Below are positions 8,248 to 17,944 of a stretch of 61,638 bases of DNA, piece after piece; the first letter of the stretch is position 1; each line of letters starts with the position of its first letter. Under the pieces are notes generated by a model that was not told the DNA's origin, did no database searches, and was given only the letters and a program-made list of their open reading frames with translations. The DNA is from a virus: positions 1 through 61,638 of IMG/VR virus record IMGVR_UViG_3300029309_000027; one strand, written 5' to 3'. Position numbers and translations under genes: made by a program.

Positions 8248-8483
8248 TGAATGGACTTGTAAGAAAAATTATTATAGGGCGAGACCCGAAAAACGCCATG
8301 GCATATTATGTAGGTATGCGAGCTGGCTCTGGAGAAGTTTGTGCGATCGTACCTGATGATGAGCATCTTGATCGGTATGGTAAGATGAGATACCTGGTTT
8401 ATCAGGAGACAGACGGCACTCAAGCGCTATGGAAGGCGGTTGAAGACATGCCCTGTATAGTAGAGTTTGACTGTAACTTTTGA
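8247..8483 (+). CDS. Hypothetical protein (78 aa)
   Basis: A 78-residue soluble protein of mixed alpha/beta character containing KNAMAYYVG, EVCAIVPDDEHL and YLVYQETDG. It is translationally coupled to the previous gene by a one-base overlap and lies three bases before the GroES-like gene. Function is unknown. Confidence 0.6.
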   Translation: MNGLVRKIIIGRDPKNAMAYYVGMRAGSGEVCAIVPDDEHLDRYGKMRYLVYQETDGTQALWKAVEDMPCIVEFDCNF

Positions 8484-8485
8484 CC

Positions 8486-9061
8486 ATGAATCTTCTTTAT
8501 TACTTCGTCGTGAGGTTGCCCAAGCGACTCAACGACGAAATCAAGATGGGGGATCAAGAGATCTTCTTGGAGACCAAGTTTAACGAGTTTGAGCACAGGA
8601 TACATGAAGGGGAGGTGGTCCACACCCCCTTGAAATTTGACACCCCTGTAAAACCAGGGGACACCCTGTACTTCCACCACTTAGTAGTAATCAATGGGGG
8701 TATGCCCTTTGCTGACTACAAGGACCACTACGTGGTGAGCTTCGATCCAGATGTAGCGATCAACAGTCATGCTTATGCTTACACCCCACAAGGGACTAAG
8801 GACATCCTGCCCTTAGATGGATGGAGCATATTAGAGCCCACCTTTGAGGAGGGGGTTGAGGAGTCTATGTTCGATGTGGTTGAGTTTGAAAAGAAACCCA
8901 GGACTACTGGTATTGTTTCGTCTCCAAGTCAGGATCTTGAGCGTCTAGGCGTTGAGGTGGGAGATACTGTTGGGTTCAAAAAAAATATGGACTACACGTT
9001 CCAAGCCTTTGGAAAGGACTTTTTCCGTACCAGGACAGAAGACTTGCTGTATGTCCTCTAA
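8486..9061 (+). CDS. Tandem GroES-like co-chaperonin
   Basis: The 191-residue protein appears to contain two GroES-like domains. The first has EGEVVHTP (41-48) and VKPGDTLYF (55-63). The second has TGIVSSP (141-147), VEVGDTVGF (156-164) and a terminal RTRTEDLLYVL, matching the GroES order GEVLAVG, VKVGDIVIF and ESDILAIV. GroES proteins cap GroEL, and phage versions such as T4 gp31 help fold the capsid protein. The acidic insert around 118-135 could carry the mobile loop or a substitute. The location just upstream of terminase and portal fits a role in head assembly. The fold is inferred from motifs and should be modelled. Confidence 0.65.
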   Translation: MNLLYYFVVRLPKRLNDEIKMGDQEIFLETKFNEFEHRIHEGEVVHTPLKFDTPVKPGDTLYFHHLVVINGGMPFADYKDHYVVSFDPDVAINSHAYAYTPQGTKDILPLDGWSILEPTFEEGVEESMFDVVEFEKKPRTTGIVSSPSQDLERLGVEVGDTVGFKKNMDYTFQAFGKDFFRTRTEDLLYVL

Positions 9062-9341
9062 GAAGTTTACGACTTTGGATGCTGCCAAGCGTCTGATGAA
9101 GAGCATGGAGGTGGCTATAGATAACATGATTGAGGAGATCAAAAAACCTGTAGACTCTGAGATCAATGGTAGTGCTAGAAAAGCTGAACTACAGTCCATT
9201 AAGCAGACAGCGATAGATTGTAAAGAGTTGCTTGTTGAAAGACAGAAGCTAGAGCAGATGATGAAAGATCTTACATTGGGTGGGCACGTCTCCGAGGGTA
9301 AGGATTACACTGGGGGGTTTGCCGAAAAATTCTCGAAATGA
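9051..9341 (+). CDS. Helical protein before terminase; possible small terminase (96 aa)
   Basis: The start at 9051 overlaps the GroES-like gene by 11 bases. The product is nearly all alpha-helical and charged, with heptad-like stretches (LVERQKLEQMMKDL). Its size, helical content and position two genes before the large terminase would suit a small terminase subunit, but no helix-turn-helix is clear, so this is a weak proposal. Its stop overlaps the next start (ATGA). Confidence 0.55.
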   Translation: MSSKKFTTLDAAKRLMKSMEVAIDNMIEEIKKPVDSEINGSARKAELQSIKQTAIDCKELLVERQKLEQMMKDLTLGGHVSEGKDYTGGFAEKFSK

Positions 9342-9643
9342 AAGTAGAAGACACTCTCCCGCACGACGCCCTCATGATCGCTTTAGAGGACAACGAATGC
9401 CTTTTGGCTGACGGGTTTGACTCGGCCCTTATTGGCATCACGGAGGGGCCAAACCCAGTTGCAGTTTACGACATCAACAGAATGATCGAGCACCTCTTTA
9501 AGAAGGAGGGTATGACTCCAGAAGACGCTCGAGAGTATTTAGAGTTTAATGTTATCGGTGCTTATGTTGGGGAGAAGACCCCGCTGTACATTGATTTAGA
9601 TTTTGGTAGGGCGTGTGACATAGGCCACCCAGATGAGTTCTGA
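9338..9643 (+). CDS. Conserved phage protein of unknown function (101 aa)
   Basis: The sequence contains ALIGITEG, PVAVYD, then EDAREYLEFNVIGAYVGEKTP. I recall this pattern (ALIG...VYD...A.EYLEFN...AYVG..TP) from many unrelated phages, where its function is not known. It lies between a helical protein and the large terminase and overlaps the preceding stop by four bases. Confidence 0.7.
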   Translation: MKVEDTLPHDALMIALEDNECLLADGFDSALIGITEGPNPVAVYDINRMIEHLFKKEGMTPEDAREYLEFNVIGAYVGEKTPLYIDLDFGRACDIGHPDEF

Positions 9644-9651
9644 GTTTTGTT

Positions 9652-11769
9652 ATGCTGACAGAAGTAAAAGGCTATGAAGAAAAAGCTGTGGGCATTTGCC
9701 CCAACGGTACGCTGGGCGACCACATCGAAATCGGTGGGGTTCTCATTGTCCTTCCCAAGGCCCCTAAAGTCAGAGACATCCTCTTCCACGATCTTGCCGT
9801 TGAGGATCAGCGATGGAGGAGAACTGATCTACCAAAAGAGATATCGCGTATACGCTCTATGGATGAGTGGGCGGAAATGCCGAGGGAATTTAGAGAAAAG
9901 TTTCGTCCATATATCGAAGAAGAGTTTCGGCGTAGGCGTGAAGGGGTTTGGTTTTATAATCGAGGTGATGCTACATACATCACTGGTCGGCACTATATGA
10001 TGCTGCAGTGGTCAGTGCTCGACGTGGGGGCGCCGTACTACCTTGAATTTCAAAGAGATATATTCTTACATTTGGCTGCGTGTGAGGCAGACCCTCGTTG
10101 TATTGGACAGCTATATACTAAGTGCCGTAGATCAGGATACACTAACATATGTTCTTCTGTCATCGTTGACGAGGCTACCCAGGTAAAAGACAAGCTCCTG
10201 GGGATACAGAGTAAGACGGGTAAAGACGCACAAGAGAACATCTTTATGAAGAAGGTGGTCGCTATGTTTCGTAAGTACCCCTTCTTCTTTAAGCCCATCC
10301 AAGACGGCACCACCAACCCGCGTATGGAGCTTGCTTTCCGTGAGCCATCTAAAAAGATTACGAAGAACAACAAGACGGCCACAGTTGGGGACGCCTTGAA
10401 TACAGTGATTAACTGGAAGAATACGACTAACAACGCCTACGACGGGGAGAAGCTGCACTTATTGTATTTAGATGAGGCAGGGAAATGGGAAAAACCCACA
10501 GATATAAGAGAGGCTTGGAGGATTCAGAGGACCTGTTTGATAGTGGGTCGGAAGGTGGTCGGAAAGGCTATGGTCGGAAGCACCGTAAACCCCATGGGAA
10601 AAGGGGGAAGAGAGTACAAGGACCTCTGGGCGGATTCGAATCCTGGGGAGAGGAACAAGAATGGTAGGACCAGGTCTGGTCTATACAGGTTGTTCATCCC
10701 TGCATACGATTCCTTAGAGGGGTTCTTTGATCAGTACGGTAAATCTGTTGTAGAAGACCCTGAGGATATGGTGATGGGGATTGATGGGGAGATGATCCAC
10801 ATGGGTGCTAAGACGTTTCTAAAAAACGAGCGAGACAGCTTGCGCCACGATGCTTCTGAGTTAAACGAAACAGTTCGTCAGTTTCCCTTTACAGAAGACG
10901 AAGCGTTCAGAGATAGCATTGAGTCCACCCTATTTAATATCGGCCACATCTACGAGCAGGTGGAGCACAACGACTCTCTGTACCCCAACCCAATAGTATC
11001 TGGACAATTCTCTTGGAAGGGTGGGGTAGAAGACAGTGAGGTCGTCTTTACCCCAGACCCCAATGGCAGATTCAAGGTGGCGTGGATGCCGCCCCCAGCA
11101 CTTCGGAACGTCAAGAGTTATGAGAAAAGCAAAAGAGTACCACCTCACGTACACCTTGGTTGTGGCGGGGTGGATAGCTACGATCTCGACGCTACTGTGG
11201 ATGGGAGAGGATCCAAAGGTGCGCTCCATTTGTACAACAAGTTCAATATGGAGGTGCCTGCTAATATGTTTGTTCTTGAGTACGCTGCCCGTCCGCCGCT
11301 GGCTTCGATATTTTATGAAGATGTGCTTATGGCGGCGGTCTTCTACGGGTACCCCATCTTAATCGAGAACAACAAGTATGGTATCGCCAGGTACTTTGAG
11401 CAGCGTGGTTACGATGGCTATCTCATGGATCGCCCAAAACACTTGCTGTCTGGTAGTGGTGCGGTCAAAGTAAAAACCAAGGGGATCCCATCTAATTCTT
11501 TAGATGTGATTCAGTCCCATGCTCAGGCTATCGAGGCTTACATACATGAACACGTCGGCATCAACAGAGACACTGGCGAGATGGGGAAGATGTATTTCAA
11601 CGCTACTATGGAGGACTGGATTGGTTATGACATCAACAATAGAACTAAGTTTGACTTGACAATTAGTTCTGGTCTTGCATTATTAGCTTCACAAAAAGTA
11701 AAACCCACTGCCCCCCCTACAGACTTTAGCGAAAGACGCTTTTTTAGGCGATATAAAGTCAGGGGCTAA
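9652..11769 (+). CDS. terL: Terminase large subunit
   Basis: This 705-residue protein is the DNA-packaging motor. The ATPase part contains a degenerate P-loop-like CRRSGYT near residue 156, where the usual lysine is absent, and a clear Walker B segment LHLLYLDEA near 266-274. The C-terminal RNase H-like nuclease half begins with GVDSYD near 506, which supplies the first catalytic aspartate, and ends in a short basic tail. Length and order match large terminases of Bacteroidetes podoviruses and crAss-like phages. The portal gene follows after a promoter box. Confidence 0.92.
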   Translation: MLTEVKGYEEKAVGICPNGTLGDHIEIGGVLIVLPKAPKVRDILFHDLAVEDQRWRRTDLPKEISRIRSMDEWAEMPREFREKFRPYIEEEFRRRREGVWFYNRGDATYITGRHYMMLQWSVLDVGAPYYLEFQRDIFLHLAACEADPRCIGQLYTKCRRSGYTNICSSVIVDEATQVKDKLLGIQSKTGKDAQENIFMKKVVAMFRKYPFFFKPIQDGTTNPRMELAFREPSKKITKNNKTATVGDALNTVINWKNTTNNAYDGEKLHLLYLDEAGKWEKPTDIREAWRIQRTCLIVGRKVVGKAMVGSTVNPMGKGGREYKDLWADSNPGERNKNGRTRSGLYRLFIPAYDSLEGFFDQYGKSVVEDPEDMVMGIDGEMIHMGAKTFLKNERDSLRHDASELNETVRQFPFTEDEAFRDSIESTLFNIGHIYEQVEHNDSLYPNPIVSGQFSWKGGVEDSEVVFTPDPNGRFKVAWMPPPALRNVKSYEKSKRVPPHVHLGCGGVDSYDLDATVDGRGSKGALHLYNKFNMEVPANMFVLEYAARPPLASIFYEDVLMAAVFYGYPILIENNKYGIARYFEQRGYDGYLMDRPKHLLSGSGAVKVKTKGIPSNSLDVIQSHAQAIEAYIHEHVGINRDTGEMGKMYFNATMEDWIGYDINNRTKFDLTISSGLALLASQKVKPTAPPTDFSERRFFRRYKVRG

Positions 11770-11775
11770 CTTTAT

Positions 11776-11783
11776 TATATTTG
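11776..11783 (+). promoter_or_regulatory. TATATTTG minus-7 box before portal
   Basis: A perfect TAnnTTTG box lies 21 bases before the portal ATG at 11805. It would give a short leader of roughly 15 bases that is A/C-rich with no Shine-Dalgarno sequence. Confidence 0.65.
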
Positions 11784-11804
11784 TGGGTAATAACTACACC
11801 CCAC

Positions 11805-14228
11805 ATGTACAACACGAAGCCAGGTGATCCAGGCGGATTCCCAGATCCGCTCGTGTCGCAAGAGGAGAAGTTACAGAAGAGCTACGGGCTAAAGTACGCC
11901 AAGGCTATTGAAGGGCAATGGGGTAATACTCAAGATAATACAAGTACATACGGGGGGAGAAAGAATGTATTTGCGCGTAACAGGGATTACGCAAATGGCA
12001 CGCAGGACACAGCCATATACAAGCAACTCCTGAACACTAACAACCCAAACAATGGGGATGGTAGTTTGATGAACTTGGATTACACCCCTGTCCCAGTCCT
12101 ACCTAAGTTCGTCAGGGTGGTGGTCAACAAGATCCTGTCTCGCAACATGCATCCCAACGTGGAGGCTATTGACCCTTTGTCTTCTAGTGAAAAAGACAAG
12201 GAGAAGAACATGATGAAGAACAAGGTCCAGGCCAGACCACAGATGATGGCTTTGGAGGAGAAGATGGGTTCTCCAGTTCTTGATACCCCAGCAGAACAGA
12301 TACCAGAGACTCTTGAGGAGGCGGAGATCTTGATGGACACTAACCTCAAGACTGACGCTGAGATTGCCGCGCAGATTGCTACTGACACTACGTTGCAGTG
12401 GAATAACTTTGAAGACAACACCTACCGCAGATGCATCAATGACTTGGCGTCTCTAGGTATGGCTGTTGTCAAGCGAAGCAATGATCCGAACTACGGTATC
12501 AATCTAGAATACGTTGACCCCATCCACTTCATTCACAGCTATACAGAGGACCCAAACTTTGAGGACATCACTTACGCTGGACACGTCAGAGAGATTACTC
12601 TGGATGAGTTGAAGCGGATTGCTGGGGACTCTTTGACCGATCAGGATATGAAGAAGCTGGCTAAAAAAGCCAGGCGCTCTACATCCAATAAGTATCCTAA
12701 CCACCCATATGCCAGTGGGGGCTTGCAGAAAGAGAACTTCAGTAACTACGTCATCGAGGTCTTGGACTTCGAGTTTATTTCTGTTGACTGCATGTACTTC
12801 GAAGAGAAGGAGAACCAGTATGGTAACACCAACTTCTTCTACGAGGGTTTCGAATACAAAGAGAGGAAGGGCAGTGTGTACGATCGCACCCCTCACAAGA
12901 TGGAGGTCGAGGTCGTTTATTGCGGCACCTACATCCTAGGTACCGACCACCTCATTAAGTACGGGCTTCAGACTAACGTACCGAAGAACATCCATGACAT
13001 CTCTAGAGCTCGGATGTCTTACTCTGTGGCCGCCACAAACATGGTGGCAAACATGCCCAAGTCCATGGTCGATGGGTGCGTGGGGTTTGCGGACATGCTG
13101 CAGCTGACGCACTTGAAGATTCAGCAGGCGATTGCAAAAGCCAAGCCCGATGGCCTGGTCATTGACATCGAGGGGTTGGAGAACGTGCAGCTCGGGAAGG
13201 GAGGAGAGCTCCAGCCTTTGGATCTTCACGACATCTACGAGCAGACTGGTGTCTTCTACTATCGCAGTAAAAACCCTGAGGGCGGCTTCCAGAACCCGCC
13301 AGTTCGAGAGATCGGCAATAGTATCCGAAACATCAATGAGTTGATCGGACTGTACAATCACTACCTGCGTATGATCCGAGACACCACTGGGATCAACGAG
13401 GCTGTGGATGCGTCTACCCCTAAGAGCGATGCGCTGGTCGGGGTCCAGCAGCAAGCCATTGCGGCCAGTAACAACGCCACGTATGACATCACCAATGCGT
13501 CCATGGTGTTGTTCAAGGCGGTTTGCCAGGACGTGGTAAAGTGCCTCCAGATCCTGCCGACAGAAACCATTATCCATAAGGCTTACAGGAGCGCAATTGG
13601 AGAGAGCAATATGTCTGTCTTGCAGACTTTTTCTGACCTCCCTATGTACAACTTTGGTGTCCATGTGATGAAAGACATGGAAGATAAAGACAAGGCATAC
13701 TTGGAGCAAAACATTCAGATGTCTTTGAATCAAAAAGAAATCGACCTAGAGGATGCTATTGCGATTCGCAACCTAAAAGACATCAACCAGGCGGAGAGGC
13801 TTTTGATTCTCAGGAGACGTAAGCGTATGGATAAAGTTCAGCAGCAACAGATGCAGATGCAGCAAATGCAGTCTCAGCAAGCACAGCAGGCCGAACAGAT
13901 TAAGGCTCAATCAAGAGCTCAAGAGATTCAGCTTAAAGCTCAGACAGAAGCTCAGTTGATTCAGGCTCAGGCTATGGCGGATGTTGAGGTCGCTAAGATC
14001 AAGCATCAGATGGAGATGGAGATAACGCAACTTAAAATGCAAGTCAAGGGCCAGGGTGTTGACATTGAGTTCCAGAACAGAAAGTCCATAGAGACCCAGA
14101 AAGACAATAGAAAAGACGACAGAGTAAAGCAGCAGGCTGTGGAGCAGAGCAAGCTCATCTCTCAAAGACAGGGAAAGCGGGCGGAGCTAGAGGAGGAGCC
14201 TAAGATTGACCTTTCACAAATCATTTGA
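11805..14228 (+). CDS. Portal protein
   Basis: I chose the ATG at 11805 (MYNTKPGDPGG) rather than an upstream TTG that falls within the promoter box. The 807-residue protein has the composition and position of a podovirus portal: a variable N-terminus, a mixed alpha/beta wing (VVKRSNDPNYGINLEYVDP), a stem/crown region with QAIAASNNATYDITNAS, and a long Gln-rich coiled coil from about 675 to 780. The size resembles portals of T7-like and crAss-like phages. It forms the dodecameric DNA channel at the capsid vertex and docks the terminase encoded upstream. Confidence 0.88.
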   Translation: MYNTKPGDPGGFPDPLVSQEEKLQKSYGLKYAKAIEGQWGNTQDNTSTYGGRKNVFARNRDYANGTQDTAIYKQLLNTNNPNNGDGSLMNLDYTPVPVLPKFVRVVVNKILSRNMHPNVEAIDPLSSSEKDKEKNMMKNKVQARPQMMALEEKMGSPVLDTPAEQIPETLEEAEILMDTNLKTDAEIAAQIATDTTLQWNNFEDNTYRRCINDLASLGMAVVKRSNDPNYGINLEYVDPIHFIHSYTEDPNFEDITYAGHVREITLDELKRIAGDSLTDQDMKKLAKKARRSTSNKYPNHPYASGGLQKENFSNYVIEVLDFEFISVDCMYFEEKENQYGNTNFFYEGFEYKERKGSVYDRTPHKMEVEVVYCGTYILGTDHLIKYGLQTNVPKNIHDISRARMSYSVAATNMVANMPKSMVDGCVGFADMLQLTHLKIQQAIAKAKPDGLVIDIEGLENVQLGKGGELQPLDLHDIYEQTGVFYYRSKNPEGGFQNPPVREIGNSIRNINELIGLYNHYLRMIRDTTGINEAVDASTPKSDALVGVQQQAIAASNNATYDITNASMVLFKAVCQDVVKCLQILPTETIIHKAYRSAIGESNMSVLQTFSDLPMYNFGVHVMKDMEDKDKAYLEQNIQMSLNQKEIDLEDAIAIRNLKDINQAERLLILRRRKRMDKVQQQQMQMQQMQSQQAQQAEQIKAQSRAQEIQLKAQTEAQLIQAQAMADVEVAKIKHQMEMEITQLKMQVKGQGVDIEFQNRKSIETQKDNRKDDRVKQQAVEQSKLISQRQGKRAELEEEPKIDLSQII

Positions 14229-14229
14229 A

Positions 14230-14697
14230 ATGAGTAAAGTAAATCTAGACGTAGCAGAGAAACTAGACATCACCTGCAGACGTGGTGACACTTTCGAGTT
14301 GACTCTTACACTTAAGGATAGTTCAGGCACTGCGTTACCCTTGGTAACAGACGATTACAAATTTCTGATGCAGGTAAGAGCCAGTAAGCTTTTAGTGGCA
14401 AGAGCGCAGCGACGGACGCCAACTGGTGGTGGCGGTGAGGCCGACTCAGAGGATGAATATGGAGAGGATGGAATTGTAATTGGCAGCTCTGGTCAGGGCA
14501 AGCCAGGTAGGTGCAATTTCACTTTCAAAGATCTTGATAATAATGGTAATGTCACTGTGTTTTTGTCTGCCGCTGACATGAGAAAGGTTCCTTCAGGACG
14601 TTATAAATACGACATCCAGTTTCTAAAAGGAGATACCCACAAAACTCTCCTTGAGGGTAGATTCACTGTAAACGAGGATGTCTCAAAGAGTCTGTAA
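14230..14697 (+). CDS. Ig-like/BppU-N-like virion protein
   Basis: Residues about 11-45 read [19 protein letters not shown] then LMQVRAS, resembling the N-terminal domain of baseplate/fibre proteins (BppU-N type) that anchors receptor-binding proteins. A Gly/Asp/Glu-rich loop (about 67-90) interrupts the beta sandwich. The C-terminal half has [10 protein letters not shown] and LLEGRFTV strands. It sits two bases after the portal stop and overlaps the fibre gene start (TAATG), so a fibre-anchoring role is likely. Confidence 0.65.
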   Translation: MSKVNLDVAEKLDITCRRGDTFELTLTLKDSSGTALPLVTDDYKFLMQVRASKLLVARAQRRTPTGGGGEADSEDEYGEDGIVIGSSGQGKPGRCNFTFKDLDNNGNVTVFLSAADMRKVPSGRYKYDIQFLKGDTHKTLLEGRFTVNEDVSKSL

Positions 14698-16361
14698 TGT
14701 CAACTCAAGTAACAGTAACAGGGGGGACTAGAGTAACAGTATCAGTACCATCCACTGGATCCGTTTCAGTAATTAGCACTGGTGTAAAGGGGGAGACTGG
14801 GGCCACAGGAGCAACAGGTCCCGCAGGTCCCGCAGGCGCTACGGGCGCTACGGGCGCTACGGGCGCAACAGGTCCAACAGGCGCAACAGGCCCTCAGGGA
14901 CCACAAGGTCCTGCGGGTTCAGATGGTGCCGACGGTGCTGATGGTGGCACAAACATCGTAGTGGATACCTCCCCGCAGCTTGGCGGGGACCTAGATGTAA
15001 ATGGTAATGACATTGTCAGCACTTCCAACGGGGACATTGATATCAAGCCCAATGGAGACGGGAAGGTCAATATAGATAGCTCTAGTTCATCGAGTGGGGT
15101 CAAAATATCAGATGGTCACGTCGAACTAAGAAGTGGCACTGGTAGCCCCGCCAAGATTGACTTTTACTGCGAAAGTGCTGCGGCCCACAAGGTCACAGTT
15201 CAGGCTCCCGCACACGCTAGTTTTTCAGGGGATGTGCAGTTCACCCTCCCAACATCTAACGGCAGTAGCGGTCAGGTATTGAAGACAGATGGGTCTGGAA
15301 ACCTGTCGTATGTAAATCAAACGTCTGACACTCAGCTTACCACCGAGGAAGTCCAAGACATAGCTGGTGGAATGTTCACTGGCAACACCGAAAGTGGTAT
15401 CACTGCGACCTATCAAGACGCGGACGGCACCATCGACTTAGAAGTGGGTGGCCTGACGGTGGCGCAGGGTGGAACAGGCGCCACTTCGTTTGCTGACAAG
15501 TCAGTGTTGATTACGCAGGACAGCGGGACCGATACAGTATCTGCTGCGGCCATGTCCACTAACGGTCAGCTTTTGATTGGGGGGACTAGCGGACCTGCTG
15601 TAGCCACCCTGACGGCTGGTAGCAACGTCACGATTACCAATGCTGACGGAGCCATTACTATTGCTGCCTCAGGTGGTGGTGGTGGTGGTGGCGGTGACAT
15701 CGAGGGTGTTACCGCAGGGGATGGGCTCTCTGGTGGTGGCACCACGGGCACTGTGACTTTGAATGTGGGGGCTGCTCAGACGACAATTACTTCGATCATC
15801 AACAGCAGCCTGACGAAGATTGGTACGGCTACCGATCAAGAGTATATAGACTTCAGCACCGCTGATGAGGTCAACACTAAGATCAATGATACAGAGCGTC
15901 TCAGCGTAACAAACACGGGCGTTGACGTTACTGGTGAGCTCACATCAACAAAGAATGTCTTTGCTAAAACCTCAAACACGGACTTCAGTGTTCAAGGGGA
16001 TATTGTAAAGATTGGGACTGGTAGCACAACTCAAGGCGAATTGTGCTACTACAAATCTGACGGGACTTGGGCTGCAGCCGATGCAGACGCTGCTGCAACT
16101 TCTGGTGGGTGTCTTCTTGCTATCGCGCTCGGCACAGACCCAGATGTTGACGGCATGCTTTTGCGCGGAATGTTCACTAGAGACCACCAAGACGCAAGCC
16201 TGGCTGATGAGCTGTATGTCTCTACTACGGCAGGGGATATTACTGGCACCCCGCCGTCTGGTAACGGTGATGTCGTCCGTGTGGTGGGGTACTGCCTAGA
16301 CAGCACGAATGGTCAGATTTGGTTCAACCCATCAAATGACTTCATTGTCCTGTCAGTATAA
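14697..16361 (+). CDS. Tail fibre with collagen-like segment
   Basis: After a short beta N-terminus, residues about 32-80 form a Gly-X-Y collagen-like region with repeated GAT, GPA and GPQ triplets. This is followed by fibre-type repeats, including [18 protein letters not shown] and [16 protein letters not shown], a poly-glycine stretch near 322-330, and a C-terminal beta domain. Collagen-like phage fibres are trimeric. The AQGGTGAT repeat is typical of fibre shafts. It very likely contributes to receptor recognition together with the next gene, which it overlaps by one base. Confidence 0.88.
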   Translation: MSTQVTVTGGTRVTVSVPSTGSVSVISTGVKGETGATGATGPAGPAGATGATGATGATGPTGATGPQGPQGPAGSDGADGADGGTNIVVDTSPQLGGDLDVNGNDIVSTSNGDIDIKPNGDGKVNIDSSSSSSGVKISDGHVELRSGTGSPAKIDFYCESAAAHKVTVQAPAHASFSGDVQFTLPTSNGSSGQVLKTDGSGNLSYVNQTSDTQLTTEEVQDIAGGMFTGNTESGITATYQDADGTIDLEVGGLTVAQGGTGATSFADKSVLITQDSGTDTVSAAAMSTNGQLLIGGTSGPAVATLTAGSNVTITNADGAITIAASGGGGGGGGDIEGVTAGDGLSGGGTTGTVTLNVGAAQTTITSIINSSLTKIGTATDQEYIDFSTADEVNTKINDTERLSVTNTGVDVTGELTSTKNVFAKTSNTDFSVQGDIVKIGTGSTTQGELCYYKSDGTWAAADADAAATSGGCLLAIALGTDPDVDGMLLRGMFTRDHQDASLADELYVSTTAGDITGTPPSGNGDVVRVVGYCLDSTNGQIWFNPSNDFIVLSV

Positions 16362-17671
16362 TGCCAGACATAGCATCATTTAACGGAATCGACGTGGGTA
16401 ATATAGCATCAATAAACGGTCAGACAATTGCCTCGGGAGGAGGGGCTTATAACCCTGTAACTGATAGCGGAACATACACTGAGACGCTCCCCACTTCTGG
16501 GCTGCTAAAGTTTGGTGGGTTCAGGCAGAGTAATGACTCCAGCAGCAACGGCTTCAAATACAATTATGGGGCTGAACCAGTGACAAATCTATCGAGCGAT
16601 AAAGACGCCCAATACGTTAGAGTTGCTGAGTCAAAAAGCGACTTTGTAAAAATTAGCTATGGCAGGTATTCCGCTTTCGCGATCACCGCGTCAGGACAGC
16701 TTTGGGAGATTGGTCAACAATCGAGTTATACGGAAGGGACAGCATCAGACAGTTGGCAGCAAGTCACAGGTGTCGGAGACTCTGATACTGGATGGACAGC
16801 GGTATCTTCTAGTTATCTAGGGGCTTTGGGTATTAACAGCGGCAAGATGTATTACATCGGGGGGAACAGTTATGGGGAGTCGGGAATGGGCAGCACCTCC
16901 ACGAGCTATGGAACTTGGACTCAAGTTGGGTCTGATTCTGACTGGCAAGATGTTAAGAGGGGGAGGTACTACTCTATGGCGACGAAGAGCAGTAGCAATG
17001 TTTTATATGTAGCGGGTAGAAACAGTAAGTACGCGACTGGACTTGACACTACTAGCGGGAACACCACTAGTTGGACTGCTATCAATAGTGACAACTTTAC
17101 CAACACCAACGTAACTTTCTTTACCGTGAATGCAGACGGTGGGTTCTTGATAAGAGGTGGTGAGGTGTACGCTTGGGGGGATGAGGACAGCAACGAAAGG
17201 TTCGGCCTTAACTCCTCGTCAGACTTGACTAAGCCGACCCAAACTGGAAATGTCGGGGGTAGCCTACAAAGCGATTGGGCTCAGGGCTGTCTTGCAAACA
17301 ATGCGATGCTTCTGATCAATACTTCGGGGGAGCTGTATCACGCAGGAGAGGGTACAGCTCGTAGAGGTGACGGCTCCAACACCGACAACAAGGCTGGCAA
17401 CTTTGTTCAAATAGGTAGCGATACAAACTGGGTTAGAGTGGAGGCGGACCCAACTGGTCAAACAACCAATGACTATGGTATGTCTGCACAAAAAGGAAAC
17501 AGGTTGTTCTTCTGGGGGTACAATCAATACTCAGGTGTTATCGACGGGACTTTGAGCAACACTTTTACTGCCACAGAGATTTTTGATCAAGACCTTGCGT
17601 CAGGTGACTACTGGGTTCCATTCTTAAACTATGGAGGCAGCACAAGATATGGGATTGTTGGAATCTACTAA
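16361..17671 (+). CDS. RCC1-like beta-propeller fibre/receptor-binding protein
   Basis: The start (ASFNGIDVGNIASINGQ) is a motif repeated within itself, perhaps an attachment peptide. From about residue 85 the protein has six or seven repeats containing motifs such as ALGINSGKMYYIGGN, NVLYVAGRN, GGEVYAWGDE, SGELYHAGEG and NRLFFWGYNQYSG. These are RCC1-type propeller blades. Such domains occur in phage tail tips as binding modules. The gene is coupled to the collagen-like fibre by a one-base overlap, so it is probably the distal receptor-binding unit. Confidence 0.85.
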   Translation: MPDIASFNGIDVGNIASINGQTIASGGGAYNPVTDSGTYTETLPTSGLLKFGGFRQSNDSSSNGFKYNYGAEPVTNLSSDKDAQYVRVAESKSDFVKISYGRYSAFAITASGQLWEIGQQSSYTEGTASDSWQQVTGVGDSDTGWTAVSSSYLGALGINSGKMYYIGGNSYGESGMGSTSTSYGTWTQVGSDSDWQDVKRGRYYSMATKSSSNVLYVAGRNSKYATGLDTTSGNTTSWTAINSDNFTNTNVTFFTVNADGGFLIRGGEVYAWGDEDSNERFGLNSSSDLTKPTQTGNVGGSLQSDWAQGCLANNAMLLINTSGELYHAGEGTARRGDGSNTDNKAGNFVQIGSDTNWVRVEADPTGQTTNDYGMSAQKGNRLFFWGYNQYSGVIDGTLSNTFTATEIFDQDLASGDYWVPFLNYGGSTRYGIVGIY

Positions 17672-17673
17672 TC

Positions 17674-17928
17674 ATGGCTACATATTCAGTTATAATTACG
17701 TCTGAACAAGACCTCACAGAGCAGTGGCTAGACTCTAACGTGCCTCACATGAGCTTTACCTACAATGAGGTTGAGCTGGAAGAGTGTGTCGACAATCGAG
17801 ACGGCACGTATACAGCTACATACGAGAGCATGGTGTTGCCCTCAGAGAGGACTTACACATATGTCCACCCAGTCAATGGGGAAACCACTTACACTCTTTC
17901 GGCAGGCGAATATGGCGTGAAGCCATAG
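17674..17928 (+). CDS. Small beta protein after fibre gene (84 aa)
   Basis: The product has alternating strands (YSVIITSEQ, DGTYTATYES, RTYTYVHPVNG, TYTLSAGEYG) and no membrane segment. It starts two bases after the RCC1-like gene, suggesting a fibre-associated cap or chaperone. No family is recognised. Confidence 0.6.
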   Translation: MATYSVIITSEQDLTEQWLDSNVPHMSFTYNEVELEECVDNRDGTYTATYESMVLPSERTYTYVHPVNGETTYTLSAGEYGVKP

Positions 17929-17932
17929 TATT

Positions 17933-17940
17933 TATATTTG
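17933..17940 (+). promoter_or_regulatory. TATATTTG minus-7 box, leaderless spacing
   Basis: A perfect box ends four bases before the ATG at 17945, again predicting a leaderless or nearly leaderless transcript for the cluster of very small basic proteins. Confidence 0.65.
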
Positions 17941-17944
17941 CAAC

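Noticed and set aside
9652-11769. Frameshift or damage in the terminase because the P-loop lysine is missing
   Set aside because: The frame is intact for 705 codons with good Walker B and nuclease motifs. Deviating P-loops occur in some large terminases, so I treat it as a real variant or a mis-assigned motif rather than a defect.
12936-13733. A 265-codon minus-strand open frame inside the portal gene
   Set aside because: It is fully contained in the portal gene and has no start context or protein features.
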